Shown here: one piece after another, positions 20,737 through 21,361 of the stretch
Layout: the number at the start of each line of letters is the position of its first letter
Position numbering within the stretch: the stretch's first letter is position 1
NCBI GenBank assembly: GCA_018715465.1
Contig: DVLN01000189.1
Location: 1 to 21,361, forward strand
Direction of reading: 5' to 3'
Source: Candidatus Faecivivens stercorigallinarum
Lineage (GTDB): Bacteria > Bacillota > Clostridia > Oscillospirales > Ruminococcaceae
DNA length: 21,361 bases
Program-made: the position numbers and the translations under genes
The notes under the pieces: generated by a model
Database searches by the model: none
What the model saw: only the letters and a program-made list of their open reading frames with translations
What the model was told of the DNA's origin: nothing

Positions 20737-21361
20737 AAAAGTATACAGTACACCTTGTGGCGTAATCCACTACTGGGTATCCGACAACACCGACAATAAC
20801 GACATCTCGCTGGTGTTTCTGCCGGGTTTGACAGCTGACCACAGGTTGTTTAATAAACAGATTGAATACTTTGAGGGGAAACATAATGTTTTAGTATGGG
20901 ATGCGCCTGGTCATGCGGCTTCCTGGCCGTTTCAACTGAATTTTACCCTGATGGACAAGGCAAAATGGCTGGCAGAAATTCTTAAAACCGAAGGAATGAA
21001 AAGGCCTGTTATCGTCGGGCAGTCAATGGGCGGATATGTCGGTCAGGCTTATGCACAGCTTTTCCCCGAAAGGCTATGCGGATTTGTCTCGATTGATTCC
21101 GCTCCGTTGCAAAGAAAATACGTTACCGGAATCGAAATCTGGCTCCTGAAACGGATGCTGCCGGTCTATCGCCACTATCCATGGCATCTGCTGCTTCAGT
21201 CAGGTACAAACGGTGTTGCAACTACTGAATATGGAAGAAATCTGATGCGGGATATGATGATGGCCTATGACGGAGATCAGGAACATTACGCCGCTCTGAG
21301 CGGACATGGTTTTAAAATACTGGCTGAGGCTATGGAAGCTGATTTACCGTATCAAATAAAA
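20729..21361 (+). CDS. alpha/beta-hydrolase fold protein (partial, cut by window end)
   Basis: At least 211 residues are visible and the frame is still open at the last base. ATG at 20729 overlaps the previous stop (20734-20736) and has AAAGGAAA about 8 nt upstream. The sequence begins MIEKVYSTPCGVIHYWVSD and shows a clear alpha/beta-hydrolase layout: oxyanion-region VFLPGLTADHRLF, strand VLVWDAPGHAAS, nucleophile elbow VIVGQSMGGYVGQAYAQLFP (Ser near 101) and VSIDSAPLQRKY. The catalytic His would lie beyond the window. Its codons look more AT-rich than those of the two genes before it (many AAA, ATA, TTA), a mild hint of separate ancestry. It is the third member of the coupled 18914 cluster. 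Confidence 0.9.
   Translation, partial: MIEKVYSTPCGVIHYWVSDNTDNNDISLVFLPGLTADHRLFNKQIEYFEGKHNVLVWDAPGHAASWPFQLNFTLMDKAKWLAEILKTEGMKRPVIVGQSMGGYVGQAYAQLFPERLCGFVSIDSAPLQRKYVTGIEIWLLKRMLPVYRHYPWHLLLQSGTNGVATTEYGRNLMRDMMMAYDGDQEHYAALSGHGFKILAEAMEADLPYQIK

Overview
The window looks like chromosomal DNA of a Gram-positive, probably spore-forming member of the Clostridia (an Oscillospiraceae/Ruminococcaceae-like gut bacterium is my best guess). The evidence is consensus sigma-A promoters, strong AAGGAGG ribosome sites, the Firmicutes cluster M50 protease-scpA-scpB-DUF2953-ytfJ, a lipoprotein PPIase, a zinc-ribbon L28, and secreted proteins with choline/glucan-binding-type wall repeats. Genus cannot be fixed from sequence alone. 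No rRNA, tRNA, CRISPR array, transposase or phage gene was seen.

Layout. 1-86: a 15-bp tandem repeat entering from the left. 123-5547: two secreted surface proteins on +, a long beta-helix-like protein and an SGNH/GDSL hydrolase, which share a C-terminal wall-binding repeat domain. 5548-6388: intergenic repeat element copy L. 6389-7252 (-): YitT-family membrane protein. 7450-10692 (-): a three-gene biotin-dependent carboxyltransferase operon (12S-like, 1.3S-like, 5S-like) matching the subunit set of a transcarboxylase. 10850-11212 (-): a small GNAT-like protein. 11306-12073 (-): RluB-type pseudouridine synthase. 12175-13273: element copy M. 13337-13522 (-): rpmB. 13810-16909 (+): M50 protease, scpA, scpB, DUF2953-like, ytfJ. 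16991-18065 (-): lipoprotein cyclophilin followed by a GNAT acetyltransferase. 18153-18789: element copy R. 18914-21361 (+): a tightly coupled set of one unrecognised protein and two alpha/beta hydrolases, the last cut by the window end.

The most striking content is non-coding. Three copies of a modular element of about 620-670 bp (L, M, R; L inverted relative to M and R) fill the three largest intergenic gaps. Each is built from (i) cap hairpins with a 6-bp stem and 3-nt loop, (ii) a unit of about 73 nt with outer arms CGCGTTGG/CCAACGCG and an inner 5-bp hairpin around loop CGTTCCGA, and (iii) a core of about 370 nt with several further hairpins. Between copies the hairpin stems change on both arms so that pairing is kept. 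Such compensatory change argues for selection on structure, or for a structure-dependent mode of spread. Two copies begin immediately upstream of the -35 box of a gene (rluB and the cyclophilin); one ends exactly at a stop codon (YitT). I know of no named family for it, although I could not search. Several long open frames inside it are by-products of the repeat rather than genes.
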